Notes: a model not told the origin generated them from the sequence alone. Shown: positions 1 to 11,890, counted from the first letter of the stretch. The stretch: DNA of 54,194 nt from Cryptomeria japonica (GCF_030272615.1 NC_081415.1:606664637-606718830), one strand, 5' to 3'. A program made the numbers and translations.

Positions 1-817
1 AATGCTTGATTGATAGATATGTTGTAGGAAGGGGCCTTCCAACTGACATATTGTTTAGAGACTCATTATATGTGAGAGCACAAAAGTTAAATTTGAAGTG
101 TATTTTTTTCTTAGACCAAAAACATGAGAAAGCAAAAACAGTCCAAGAATAAAGCTTGAAATAAATTCCAATACCATCAAAGGTTTAATGTAAGATCTTC
201 ATATAGCTGCAAAAATTGAGTTTCCTTTTTATCCAATTACTCTTACCCTGTTTACCTGTATAGATAAGTATGGGAACTTATCTTTTCCTCATAGTTCATT
301 TGCACTCTTTGTGATTAATAAGATCTTCTAACGGGGAAGTCTTGTGATAATGTTGGGTTTTGAATATTTGTATTCTCTGATGGTTAATGTTTATAAGGAT
401 TACAAAGATAGAAATTCTTATTTTTCCTTTATTGAGTGTCTAGCCCCAAACCAAGGTCTAACAAAGTATAGTGCTTGTGAAGTTTTTTTTTGTAATTGCC
501 TTAGCCATAGTTGGCATACTTGTCAAGTACTTAGTAACTTAGTATTTGTTAGTGAAATTAGGAAATTAGTTACTCGATTTGTACTAACCACTCACATGGC
601 TAGGGCATGGGATGTTGACATTAGTCATATGATTGTTGGTTAATTGTTTTATTTTTGTGTGATAGGCAGGTTTAAAGACAACCCAGGCATCAAAATCTTG
701 CATTAGTTACTTCAATGGTGGCATAAACAAAAAATTGAGCTAGTTGGGTCTATAGAGTTGTCAAAGAAAGAAATCTTGCAAGTGGACCAGTACAGCATAA
801 TGAAGAGCACACAATTA
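1..817. other. Intergenic, nothing recognised
   Basis: AT-rich sequence with only short chance open frames. I see no domain, RNA gene or element end. The longest frame (344-643, plus) has no recognisable motif and no coding-like composition. Confidence 0.5.
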
Positions 818-1725
818 TATTGATAGGTGGGGGAGGGGAGTGAATCAGTATAATAACAAACTTTTACTTTTCAAAACTTGATTAGTCACAATAGCAATAC
901 TTCAAAACTTACAATTTCAAGATTTATCAAGTAGAAACACAAGAAAATACAAGATTTATTTAGAAACCCATGTGGGAGAAAAACACGTTAAAATATTTCT
1001 TATACTAGAAACTTCTTACAAATTTCATAGGCACCAACCCACAGTAGACACCAATCCCCTTTAGATGATTTGTAGGCACCAACCCATTGGAGACACTGAT
1101 ACCCAAAACTGAGCACCAACTAGCAAGAGACACCAATCTCTTTGAAAACAAGGCGCCCACCTCTAAAAGAATAAAGTCAAAAGTGCTTGATCTTCTTCTT
1201 GAATCAGATCTGATCCTTCTCCACAAATCTACTCATAAATTGCTTCTTAAATCTGCTTATGATCTTCAAAAATCTCTGGGCATAGATCTGCAATAATTGT
1301 CCTTAATGTCTGCAATAATTCACCTTCAAGGTCTGTTTATACTCTACAACAATTTCTGCTCATAAGGTCTGAAATAGTCTGCTCATGGATATGCAGTAAT
1401 CTCCTGTAAAATCTGCATTAACCTTCAATAATAACTGCTCATATCCGCTCCTTAGATCTGCTTAAAATCTGCCTTTAATGGGAAGAATATTCAGCAAATG
1501 GCTTGATGATTGGAATCCCAAATGAACTCCCTTTTATATATCCAAGTGCACCACTTGACCAATGGTTACATCCCTCTAAAACAGGTCAGCCAAGGACAGC
1601 ATTATTATTATTTTATTTAATGTTTGTTTGCATCCCAAAGTGGGTGCCCACACCAAGGGAGGTTGGCCCCTTTTGAAATAATATATTTAATTTGAAATTT
1701 ATTCCTCAAAGTGGCACCAAAAGCC
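818..1725 (-). mobile_element. Copia-type LTR fragment
   Basis: Read on the minus strand this has the order of a Copia LTR: a TATA box (TATATAAAAG at 1531-1540), then a stretch of short units built on GGTGCC/GGTGTC (1030-1150), then the conserved U5-like motif where a 'TTTTCTCCCACATGGGT' block stands near 965-990, and a C-rich end next to 'TGATTCACTCC' (820-845). The same order recurs at 2.4-2.9, 3.0-4.4 and 35.2-36.0 kb. No matching LTR partner or target duplication was found, so it is an old solo or truncated LTR. Ends are approximate. Confidence 0.6.
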
Positions 1726-1732
1726 AAATGTT

Positions 1733-2345
1733 TGTTAGAATATTGTCATTGATGTCAAAGCTCTGAGTGGAGATTGTTAGCAAAGATATCGTTATTGATG
1801 TCAAAAGAGTATGGATAAGATCGTTGAATATGTTAAGAGTTTGCAACATGACAGTGACAATAAGAGTGAAGGTGAGACAAGGAGAAGAAAGAATCTATCA
1901 AGAAAACTCATGACAAGGTCCTTTGGTCAAGGCATGGGTAGATGGCATAAAAAGGGTCCATTTTGGAAAAACAGTCGCAAAGTTGGTAATGTTCAGGGGA
2001 ATGTACTTTGGATTTTGATTTGAGAAAAGAAGTGGATTTGCTTCAGGAATATTTTGCTTCAAGTGGCAAGGGCACTTTTATTTCACCTATTAAGCTGATC
2101 ACATTTGATTTACTCCATGGAATATGTAAAGAAATGCTTAAAAGCATTATAGGATAATTGGCAGGATCTAATTCAAAGGTCCACACTTGACATTTTGTGA
2201 ATCTGGTGCAGTGGATGCAATTAGTGATCAGAAGAGTATGTAAACATGGTATAATTGATAATAAGAAATAGAAGATGAGAAAATGTTGACTGCCATGGAA
2301 AATTTGTAACAAACTAGATTGCTGACTTCTTCCTTAACGACATCG
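1733..2345 (+). mobile_element. LTR start, truncated
   Basis: Begins TGTTAGAATATTGTCATTG followed by ATGTCAAAG. This is the same 5' terminus seen at 4410 (minus), 11265 (minus), 43743 and 44541 (plus). It abuts the oppositely oriented LTR piece on its left. The right end is not defined; no coding sequence is visible inside. Confidence 0.4.
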
Positions 2346-2379
2346 ACTTCATCTTGGCAGACTTCATCGTAACAATATA

Positions 2380-2945
2380 ACAATGAATCTTACCAATTTA
2401 AACTTTTATCAACAATGACAATGTTATTCACTAGATTCCAACAATCATGCACATAGTAAGAACACAATGTTTTATGTGGAAACCCAATGGGAGAAAACCA
2501 TGGCAAATTAATGCTTTTATATAGTTGTTCTTTTACAATGTTTGTAGGCACAAACCTACTAGAGGCACCAACCCACTGGAAGCACCAACTCCCACATTTT
2601 GTAGGCACCAACTTAGCGAGAGACACCAATCTCTTCTTTAGGAAACACCAACTTCCAAAATATGATTCCACCTTCAATATGTTGCTTCTTCAACGGATGA
2701 TGGACATTACAATTTCTTCAACTTCCTTCTTGTATTTTACTCCTTCAATGGATTATGATCTTCTCACAAATCTGCCTCGATCACATACCTTCCTGACAAA
2801 TCTGCATATAATTTTTTCACACATATTCAGCACTTATTTCTCATATATGGACTGCATATATTCATCAATACAAATCTGAAACACTCTTCATAATTATCTG
2901 TCCTATATATATCCTTTGATTCCCTCACATTCTTCCTTATTGCAC
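2380..2945 (-). mobile_element. Copia-type LTR fragment
   Basis: Contains the GGTGCC-type units (2545-2660) and the 'GTTTTCTCCCATTGGGTTTCC' type U5 block (about 2477-2500, read on minus), as in the neighbouring LTR pieces. Ends and target duplication are not found. Confidence 0.5.
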
Positions 2946-3006
2946 ACAACTCATGAAAATCAATTCCCTCACATTCTTCCTTATTGCACACAACTCATGA
3001 AAATCA
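2919..3006. repeat. 44-bp tandem duplication
   Basis: The block starting ATTCCCTCACATTC at 2919 is repeated at 2963 with no visible change, giving a 44-bp period. A recent local slippage or repair duplication at the edge of an LTR piece. Confidence 0.9.
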
Positions 3007-3018
3007 ATTCAGAAATAT

Positions 3019-4410
3019 TGAGGGGAAGGGAGGGGGGTGAATCAGTATTTCAAAAACTTTTAAACAAGTTGAGCCAATTGAAAAGAGCTGAATGAATTAA
3101 TACAAAGGAGACACATAATTTATCTCATGGAGAACCCTCTTGGGTAAAAAACCACGGCATCAAATGCTTTCATTAAAACTGATGGGCACCAACCCAATGG
3201 GCATCAACCTGAATTACAAAACAGAGCACCAACTCTGTATGTCTGAAGCACCAACTCCAATCAGCTAAGGCACCAACCTCAGACTAAACACAAACTCAAT
3301 AGAGTTTTGATTAACAACTCATGCAACATAATCAAGTATTTCTCTAAATGCAGACTTCAGTACATGTGTAAGAGTTTGAACATTATATTGTGAATAACCC
3401 AGGTCAAGTACAACTCCATCACAACCCCATCCTTTCCGAAAACTTACTTCAAATATCAAAGACATATTACAGCAGCATCCTTTTTTAATAAAAATTGATC
3501 AGAAGACATCAACCATATTGATAAATATCAGGCTTTATATTCGTAGAGATGAACAGCATACCCAGCCATCTGCTACACAAGCCAGAAACAGGTTACGGCC
3601 ACATAAAAAATATAGCACACTACACACTTATCGGTATACAATGGTCCTCATATCTTCTTCAACCTTCAAATTGTTCACATAGATTAACATATACTCCCAG
3701 ATTTAAAAAAAACTCACTGACTATTCAGCCCGATTTTTTAACAAAACAAATATATAACCACCCAATATTTTCAAATACGTTTTCCTAAATACCTTAAACA
3801 CAATGCAAACTTTTCTAAAAAACAGACACTCTTCAATTTCACGTGTCGCCTCAAAAGCACAGAATAATTTGACAATGAAGATTGATACACTCCCACTTCA
3901 AAGGAAAACGCACAGCCATACTTCGTTTTTAAAAAAAATGACCCCATCTTTAACGCATCCAACATTGACGATTCAGACTTTTTGTTTTTTGCCCGAAAAA
4001 ATAATATCAGAAATTCAATACGTCCAAGAACACAAACATCCCATAGTTGAAGATTATCATAATTTTTTATTAATAAGACTTCTTAAAAAAAAGGCATCAG
4101 CTATCATTACGGTACAAGAAGATTCACTGCAAACAAAGAAAACGGCTCTGCTCAAGAATGAAGTTGACAAGCTTTGTTTTAAGAACAAAGCATTCAGAAT
4201 CCTCCTTTCAGAAAATGCAGTCTGCTTGAACAAAACGTTTCCCATTTCTGTAAACTCCCAGCACACCCGTCAGGATAAAAAACATGACATTGCAATCTGA
4301 CTAGCATCTGATATAGTCACACACAGCTGATATAGGCACGCTCTGCTGAAGCATACACATAAGTAATCAGCTCAGCAAACACTTGACATCAATGACAAAA
4401 ATGTCCAACA
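3019..4410 (-). mobile_element. Copia-type LTR, near full length
   Basis: On minus it starts TGTTGGACATTTTTGTCATT at 4410 and ends in a C-rich tract read as CCCCCTCCCTTCCCCTCA at 3019. In between are the U5-like block (3125-3150) and GGTGCC units (3180-3290). That gives a TG...CA unit of about 1.39 kb. The 5 bp flanks (AATAT and ACTCG) do not match, and no PBS or PPT is seen beside it, so it is an old or rearranged solo LTR. The 3803-4300 open frame on plus inside it shows no recognisable domain. Confidence 0.5.
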
Positions 4411-5624
4411 ACTCGCACACTTTCTATCTTCATTACAACCTCTATTTATATCTTCTTTCTATTAAAAACATGTCTCTTCATAGATAGTCACAACTTTTGT
4501 ATTAGCTTTTTCATTAACTAAATTGGATGTATCTCTTCTCTTATAGAGATCGCACCTTCTCATGATAAACCATGTATGAACCCTATCCTTTAACTCAAAC
4601 CTTTTCTTTTATCATTGCTTCTAACATAGTCAGATCACGTCTTCTTTAACAAATAACTCATTCTTAACAAGTTACACTTTTAACAAATCATTCTTTATAA
4701 TATTGTCGATTATATTGATCAGTATATCAATTGTCTTCAATACAGATCACATTATTTAAGCTTATATCCTTTTTAACTATCAATAAAATCAACTTTGTGA
4801 ATATGATGAACTGCTGATTTCTATCAATGCTTTATCTTGTCTTCAAACTGACTTATCTTAAGGATAAGACAAACTTATCAAATCATTCCTCCATTGTTCT
4901 ATTGGGCTTGCTCCTTAATATGAATTGCTTCTTATTCATTTGTACATAAGCTAAATTCTTTAAACAACCCGCCAGTTATAATTTATGTTTACTTTGTTTA
5001 TAACTTAACCAATGTTTATGAATAATCACACCCTCCATTGACTTTGCCTTTGCTTTAAACCAATTAGAAATTTGCCATTCGCGACTTTATGCTTCCCATT
5101 TACTAATCGCAGTTCATATTCCTTGTTGAGAGTCGACCTTTGATTGAATCGTTTTTTTAATAGAATCTCCGCTGAATTGCACTTATCATTAACAATTTAG
5201 TGACTTGTTGATTGCTTCATTTATCGCAGAGACCTTTCATGTCTTCCTCTACAATGTTGAAGTGACAGACTTATTGATGATGAAGTTGCCATTTTCTGAA
5301 TTGCACAGTCTGCTAGTTTATTCACACTTTGTTTATTTATTATTTAAACCATAGTCGCTCTCTTCCATAATAAAATCGCTGCCATACCTTATCCCAGCCG
5401 CTCCATATTAATTCACTTTTTAATGGAGTCACTTATTATTAATTCTGTTTATGACTTGTCAAAGTTGTGGTCTATAATGACTTTTCTAATACTTTGAATT
5501 GAAGCGCTGCCTTCTCATATTCTTTAATTTGTATTAAGTGAGTATTCTATTTGCTGTGTGATCTCTGTGTTTGCCAATTATTACTGCTGCCTTCTAACAT
5601 TATCCAGGCCTTCAATCAGGTCTT
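4411..5624. other. Unassigned AT-rich sequence
   Basis: No gene or element end recognised. It was contiguous with the sequence now at 10651 before the solo LTR at 5630-10645 inserted. Its right edge 'TCAGGTCTTCAAAG' (5616-5629) also occurs at about 11132-11145, so an older repeat is probably present but not resolved. Confidence 0.4.
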
Positions 5625-5629
5625 CAAAG
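5625..5629. repeat. Target duplication CAAAG (left)
   Basis: Five bases identical to 10646-10650, flanking the solo LTR exactly at its TG and CA ends. Confidence 0.9.
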
Positions 5630-6492
5630 TGTTGATGTGTTTTTCATGCACATGCGAACACATAATAAAATACCAAGGTATCTTATCCTCTCTTGAACAA
5701 AGTTTCCCGACTATTGAAGATCTTGCCGAAGGATCAGTCGGAGTAACTCCAAGGTTCTGATATGTAGGTTCTCTAGGTGTGGATAAGCTCTTTGCGGTGC
5801 GATGTGATTTTGCTGGAATCACAAGGGGACTTACTTTCGACGATCTAAATGTCTGATTCGCTTTGGATATTACTGGAACGTGGAATTTCACTGGCCCTTG
5901 ATTTTGGAAAAAAAGGAAAAAGGATAAGGGTTGGAACGTGATCTATTTCTAACACTAAGAACGTAAGAGCAATGAACGACCTTTGATGAAATTCTAACTA
6001 ATTCTTGCTTTGACATCCTAGGATCATCTCCACAAGATTAGTGCGATCTTCTGAGGAAAGCTTTATGATGTTTAGATCACCGCTACAAGCATGGACACCG
6101 TCAGGTTGATGCATATCAATGAAGAAGCGATAATTGAAGTTAAGCTTAAGCTGAATGATTCCAGTTGACTACGTAAGGCAAGTCTACAATCAACAAACCA
6201 CTAGTAGTATGGATATACGAATTTCACCGTTGATCATACAAATTTCTTCCATTCACCTAATAACATGAAATCAAATTTGAGAAGTATAGAGACCATGCAA
6301 ATTGTTGAATCGACCCATAGAATTCACCATTTTTTCAATGAAGTTTACAAGTCTTTTGCAACAATATCTTGGCAACAATCTTTGCCTTCTCTTTCTACTC
6401 TACTCTAACTATTTCCTACTCTCTGACTATTCACTATTAGCTAACTATTAACCATTAACTGACTATTAACCTTTACAAATGAGGAGCCAGGA

Positions 6493-6502
6493 CTTTATAT
6501 AG
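6493..6502 (-). promoter_or_regulatory. LTR TATA box
   Basis: CTATATAAAG on minus, about 860 bp before the 3' end of the solo LTR and preceded by a TTAGGG-containing tract (6570-6590). The sister LTR has CTATATAAG at the matching place (32422-32430). Confidence 0.6.
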
Positions 6503-7585
6503 AGAGCCCTTTACAAATTGACAGCTCTGATTGACTTAGAACCAATGGCTAGGATTGCAAGATAGAAACCCTAATTAGGGTTTGTTACAACAAACTTCCT
6601 TAGCCAATTAGAAAATTGCATTCCAAGGGTGAAGACTAATAGGAAGCAAGGGTAGGTACATCGAAGTTTGTGTCGTCCCCGATGAGTCAGGTACATTGAA
6701 TTTGGACACGCTGAGGTGGACCAATCCGATTGGAGGAGTGACTGGGATGCTATCTTGTTTGACGTCTGTGTCTTGGTTGATCTCTTTTCTGTCTCAATTT
6801 GATGAATGGTGTACCTCTTTTACTCCCAAGTGCTTGATGAGGCTTTCTTATCGTCAAGTCTTCCTTCTCCGGTGGCATACCTTGCCTTGAAGTGCTGGCG
6901 AAGCCTTTCTTTGTCATCTTGTGGTAGAATGAGGTCTTGAGGCTAACTTGAACTCCTTGAACACCCCTGATCTTCCAATGCTTCAAAGCACCTTGAATCC
7001 TCCCTTTTTGCATGTGGAACGTCCTTGATGATGATGGACTGGAAGAGGTCGTCCTTGTCCCGGCCTAGTCTTCTTTCATTTGCAAAACGAACCATAAGAT
7101 GATTAAGGACACATAATATATTCATTCTAACATAGCATTTTCTACCTTAAATCATCAACAAGAAGACATTAAAATGAAGTTCGCTCAAGATCCTCCCCAG
7201 GGACATGCCCTATAAGAATTTCGCTCTGGACCCTTTGGAAGGGTTAGGAGCGAAATTTCAACTCTAGGCTTGACTCTTCATTTTTTCAACTCCAATCTTC
7301 TTTGCAAGGTAAAATACACCACTCTTCGCCCAAGGAACAAGGTTTGGGGCCTAAACATGGAAGCAAAAGAGGTTTATCAAGAATTTCGCTTTGGAAGGGT
7401 CAAGAGCGAAATTCTTGTTCTAGGCAAGAACACATCAAAGTCTTTCCAACCATGCCACAAAACTCAAGAATTTGACCATCTCCAAGAAGAAAATATGAGT
7501 TTCCAAGAATTTCACTCTGGACCCTTTGGAAGGGTCAAGAGCGAAATTCTAGTTTTAGGACAAAATCTTTCACATTTTTACATCC

Positions 7586-8001
7586 CATCACTTCAAAAGG
7601 CAAAGACATGCTAATCCACTTCCAAATCTGTCCAAGGAACTAGAATGTTGGTCTAAACAAGGAAGAAAATGAGGTTTATGGGGAATTTCGCTCTAGACCC
7701 TTTGGAAGGGTCAGGAGCGAAATTTCCATTCTTGGACAAAACCCTCACTTTTCAATACTTCCAATCACTTCCTTAGGCAAGAACATATCAAAACCTTCAC
7801 AACATGCCTTGGAAACTAAGACCTTGGTCTAATCCAAGAAGGAAAGGGTGTCTTCTAAGAGTTTCGCTCTGGACCCTTTGGAAGGGTCAAGAGCGAAATT
7901 CATAAATTAGGTTGAGTTCACACTCCATTGCCTCAATTCACCTTCTTTCAAAGGCTAGAACACCTCAAGGTCACTCCAACCATGCCTTAGAAGTCCAAAA
8001 C
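7586..8001. repeat. 415-bp direct repeat, left copy
   Basis: About 415 bp, containing palindromes 4 and 5, repeated at 9149-9571 with only a few changes by eye. The two copies stand directly on either side of the nested LTR 8002-9152. Confidence 0.85.
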
Positions 8002-9152
8002 TGTTGGCATTTTTGTTGTTTATTTTGTGATTGTCATTGATGGACACACACTTGTATTGAGATCCCCTTTATATGTATGAGCTCAAGCTCAACCGGTATT
8101 TGTTCCAACTGGTATGTTGTATACGAGTCTTTAGACTAGTGGTGATTTTGCAAAATGTGTTTCCTGGTCTGAAGTGGCATGTCGACCCCAAGCGGTTCGT
8201 AGATCCCAAGTGGTACGAGGGAGCAAAGCGGCACAACACATTCTTACCAGTCTTCATTTTTGTCAAACCGGCAACCGGTATTTTGTATGAACCGGCAATA
8301 CTCTATGATGAGTTACCAACCAGCATTTTGTGATGAGTTACCAATCCACCAATTGTTTGATGGTGCCGACACATTGATGGTGCTTTTTGTGTCGTGTTAC
8401 TGAGTATGTCTAGATGCATTGAACCTAGGAAATTGTAATGTAATCCTATTGGACCGACATGAAATCAGATTCCTTTAAAAGGACATCATGTCTAGGGTTT
8501 TAAGTTGTTGCTGAAAGGGTTAATGCCATGCTAGGGTTTAAGGTGGAAGCTGAGAACGATCTTATTCGAGAAGATCAAGTTGTAACTGTGTGAGAGAGAG
8601 AGAAGACTGAAGTAATGCTGGAATGCATTAGCTGTGAGCAATATTGGATCTAACCAAGCAGTTTGTGCTATTAGATAGATCATACACTTGTTGATTACTC
8701 ACATCTTTGACAAGTCTGTAGCCCTTAACTGGGTAGGCCTCAAAGCCTTTGTAAAATCCTCTAACAAGGTGGTTCACACATGTGAATCTAAAATCCTCTA
8801 ACAAGGTAGTCTTTAATCGGACTTATCTCCTAACAGAGATTGAGATTCCTAACAGGATCTGTTCTGGTGAAGAACATTGTAATACCTTAACCGGTCTGGT
8901 TTCTATTCTGCAGATAGTGACTTGTGAGTTCCATCTCACCGTGGTTTTTCCCAGTTGGGTTTCCACGTCAAATATCTTGTGTTATGGTTGTATTGCTTTT
9001 GTGGGTGAATGCTTTATTCGCATTTTGGTTTGCATGTGTGGTAACCAGTTTGACTGTTAGATTGCTTTACTGGTTTATCTTTAGACTGTGTGAGTGTTTT
9101 AGTGCAGAGATTTTTGGCATACTAATTCACCCCCCTCTCTTAGTATTCATCA
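8002..9152 (+). mobile_element. Copia-type LTR nested in solo LTR 1
   Basis: Starts TGTTGGCATTTTTGTTG and ends ...GTATTCATCA. It has a TATA-like TTTAAAAGG (about 8474-8482), several AACCGG-type blocks, and near its end the conserved Copia U5 block with TTTTTCCCAGTTGGGTTTCC (8944-8963), followed by a C-rich tract in ATTCACCCCCCTCTC. No gag-pol and no 5-bp target duplication (AAAAC left, ATTCA right). The flanks are instead the two copies of a 415-bp array segment. Confidence 0.75.
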
Positions 9153-9571
9153 ATTCAAAAGGCAAAGACATGCTAATCCACTTCCAAATATGTCCAAGGA
9201 ACTAGAATGTTGGTCTAAACAAGGAAGAAAATGAGGTTTATGGGGAATTTCGCTCTGGACCCTTTGGAAGGGTCAGGAGCGAAATTTCCATTCTTGGACA
9301 AAACCCTCACTTTTCAATACTTCCAATCACTTCCTTAGGCAAGAACATATCAAAACCTTCACAACATGCCTTGGAAACTAAGACCTTGGTCTAATCCAGG
9401 AAGGAAAGGAGGAAAGGGTGTCTTCTAAGAGTTTCGCTCTGGACCCTTTGGAAGGGTCAGGAGCGAAATTCATAAATTAGGTTGATTTCACACTCCATTG
9501 CCTCAATTCACCTTCTTTCAAAGGCTAGAACACCTCAAGGTCACTCCAACCATGCCTTAGAAGTCCAAAAC
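9149..9571. repeat. 415-bp direct repeat, right copy
   Basis: Near-identical to 7586-8001, with a short insertion of AGGAAAGG type near 9410 and a few substitutions. Confidence 0.85.
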
Positions 9572-10020
9572 TTGGCCATATCAAGGAAGATAATGAAGGT
9601 TATGTGAATTTCGCTCTGGACCCTTTGGAAGGGTCAAAAGCGAAATTCCTACTTGGGCTCATTTCTCACCTTTTTCCTCCGTTTCTTGGCTTGAATATGA
9701 CTTCTTAGGCCTCCTCCTACCATCATCAAGTAAAATTGCTCTCAAAGTGGCATTTATTTCAAGGTCTAAGTGAGAAAATAAGGTCATTCAAGAATTTTGC
9801 TCTGGACCCTTTGGAAGTGTCAGGAGCAAAATTCAAGTTTAGGCTCAAATCTTGACTTCATTTCTCACATTTCTTCATCCAAACAAGTGTTTTGCCCTCA
9901 ATAATGCTTGGGAATGAGTTAGTTCTAAGTTTGGGTCAATAGCGAAATTGAAATTCGCTTTGGACCCTTTGGAAGGGTCAGGAGCGAAATTTGACATTTT
10001 GATCTCTCCGTCAGGATTCA

Positions 10021-10062
10021 TATATGGAATATAACATCTAAGTATAAGAGATATTCCATATA
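10021..10062. repeat. Conserved LTR hairpin
   Basis: Perfect 12-bp arms TATATGGAATAT and ATATTCCATATA around a loop containing CTAAGTATAAGAG. The matching position of the sister LTR (29273-29330) holds a 17-bp-arm hairpin with a related loop. In both, the copy-specific array begins right after the hairpin in the LTR's own orientation. Confidence 0.85.
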
Positions 10063-10159
10063 TACTATCAGGATGTTTGAGAGTGGTTTCGGACCTCCAG
10101 GAGTTATAATGCAAAATCTAGTTTTTGGAGGATTCTTCAATTTTCCAGACTTAGTCAAA

Positions 10160-10320
10160 TTTCAGGATCAGGATGACATTCCAGACAGCATCAAATTTCA
10201 GGACATTTGAAGATCGGGATGACATTCCAGACAGCCAAATTTCAGGACATTTGAAGATCAGGATGACATTCCAGACAGCCAAATTTCAGGACATTTGAAG
10301 ATCAGTATGACATTCCAGAC
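10160..10320. repeat. Tandem repeat, period about 55 bp
   Basis: About three copies of a unit containing GATGACATTCCAGACAGC and CAAATTTCAGGACATTTGAA. It lies upstream of the hairpin in the LTR orientation. Confidence 0.8.
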
Positions 10321-10645
10321 TTCATCACTCACCAATTTGACCTAACTCAGACCTTCAAGGATGATATTCACTCACCAAGCTTCATCGACCTCTTGAAACT
10401 CAAACAAGACACTATTAGCAACAAGAGCAAAACCTTGTCCTTTTTAAAGAAACCCTAATTCTGAGGCCTCGTGGACTCACCTTGGCTCAAGAAGAGCCTG
10501 CCATCCTAGTGATCCCCCTGGCGACACTCAAAATGCAAAGGCTAACAGACAAAACCCTAAAAAACCCAGAAAACAAACCCTGGAAAGCAAAAAAAAAGTA
10601 GGGGTCCCCATTTGCAATGGGGCGATGTGTGAATACATCACAACA

Positions 10646-10650
10646 CAAAG
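10646..10650. repeat. Target duplication CAAAG (right)
   Basis: Matches 5625-5629 exactly. Confidence 0.9.
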
Positions 10651-11265
10651 CTCGTGTTGTCATTTGAGTCATGGTCGATATCATTTGCATATCCTTTACT
10701 GCTGTTTACAAACTATTCTCTGGATACAACTGATGTAGTATAATTTACTGCTGTATTAGTTTGTTTGATCATTATATGATCAGGTACATGCTCCCATTTG
10801 ATTGATGATCACATAAATTCGATTGATGAAGTTGACAAGTTGTCTAGTTTGTTTGTCATGAAAGCTTTCCTCTTCATACAATCTTTGCATTTGTAATATA
10901 TGTTCATAATTATTAATCGCTTCTTCAGCAAGTTGATCCTTCATCACCACAGTTTTATGTCTTTGGTCTGTCAACTTTGACGATTGTTCGCTGTCACTAC
11001 ATGACTATGCTATCTCTATTGCTCGCTGTCACCAAGACTTCTAACTTGACTCTGCAAGGACATGTCTTTGTATTTATGGATTACTGTATTCTGTAGCAAC
11101 ATCTTTAATCATATTGGTTCATAGCAACAATAATCAGGTCTTCAAAGTGGATGAGGGCTTCTCCAATATGGATCAGATCTGCAACTTATTTCTTGACATC
11201 AATGACAATATTTCAACCATATACTTTACATCTTACTTTTGACATCAATGACAAGTATTCCAACA
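10651..11265 (-). mobile_element. LTR fragment (start side)
   Basis: On minus, TGTTGGAATACTTGTCATTG begins at 11265 and ATGTCAAAAG follows, the terminus shared with the LTR pieces at 1733, 4410, 43743 and 44541. The rest of the LTR would run left and is cut by the solo LTR at 5630-10645. No coding sequence seen. Confidence 0.4.
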
Positions 11266-11890
11266 ATCGTATTTTGAAGAAGTGTGTTTGGGGAAGACTC
11301 TTCATTTATGAAGAGGCATGTCTTTTAAATAAAAGGCATATCGTGGAAGGTATAAATGCATGACAATGATCGGAGATAGAGAAGTGTGAAGTATGTATTC
11401 CTCAATGTAACAAAATATATGTGAGATATTATTTGGATTGAAGAAGGATAACATGCAGAGATTACATTTGAATCAGTTATGAATGGGTACAAGCAAACAA
11501 CAAAAGTAACAAGTCTTAATTAATAGATGTGTCTTTTCATCAAGTCACCTTCCTTGGTGAATCTTTAAAAATAGATTTGTGAAATGTTTTGAAGTGGTGT
11601 GAAGGGTCATCATTATGCATACACAGCAGATACATGACAAAGGCTTGAGCAGATCTATTGAAGACCTTATGAAGCAAATTTTGAAGAATTCTTGAGCAGA
11701 TTTGATGACAAAGGTTTGAACATATTTGTGAAGAGCTATAGGAGACTTGGAGCAGACCAAATAGCAGACTTATAAGTGCAGCAATGATAGAGTGAACAAA
11801 TGAAGATTATAAGAGATTTATAGTAGATTATGATGAGAAGATTGTGATCACATTTGGGAGTTTTATGATCACATTTGGGAGTTTTGTTAG
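11266..11890 (+). mobile_element. LTR mid-section, plus orientation
   Basis: Resembles 35270-35700: a 'GAAGAGGCAT' block, then a TATA-like GGTATAAATG (11347-11358), then many short GAAG/GCAGA-rich phrases. A 21-bp tandem duplication (GATCACATTTGGGAGTTTT) lies at about 11846-11886. No ends identified. Confidence 0.35.

Larger units (their letters stand above)
7190..9995. repeat. Array of about ten GC-rich palindromes
   Basis: Ten copies of a 34-40 bp near-palindrome with arms TTTCGCTC and GAGCGAAA and an inner CCCTTTGGAAGGGT core, at about 7215, 7382, 7505, 7683, 7861, 9245, 9430, 9606, 9792 and 9950. Spacing is about 120-185 bp except across the nested insert. The spacers are themselves partly repeated. 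Copy 2 lacks part of the left arm and copy 9 has lost two CG dinucleotides. Each unit could fold as a hairpin in DNA or RNA. Confidence 0.9.
5630..10645 (-). mobile_element. Giant solo LTR 1
   Basis: A TG...CA unit of 5,016 bp flanked by a perfect 5-bp target duplication (CAAAG). Read on minus it starts TGTTGTGATGTATTCACACA and continues with CGCCCCATTGCAAATGGGG, essentially the start of the solo LTR at 28423. It ends ...CACATCAACA. Between are a tandem-repeat zone (10160-10320), a conserved hairpin (10021-10062), a palindrome array (7190-9995), a TATA box (6493-6502) and an R/U5 zone that aligns by eye with the 3' part of the 28423 unit. No gag or pol is present. The LTR includes a nested 1.15 kb Copia-type LTR (8002-9152), so its own length is near 3.9 kb. 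Superfamily is not provable without coding sequence; the length suggests Gypsy. Confidence 0.9.

Noticed and set aside
344-643. 99-codon frame on plus as a gene
   Set aside because: No motif and no codon pattern; expected by chance in sequence of this length.
3803-4300. 165-codon open frame on plus as a gene
   Set aside because: It lies antisense inside a Copia-type LTR, has no recognisable domain and low-complexity lysine/threonine composition.
5281-5629. Left boundary of solo LTR 1 further left
   Set aside because: Only TG at 5630 gives a matching 5-bp duplication (CAAAG) with the CA end at 10645.
7190-9995. CRISPR-like array
   Set aside because: Regularly spaced palindromes, but spacers are long and repeated, the unit lies in a plant LTR, and there are no cas genes.
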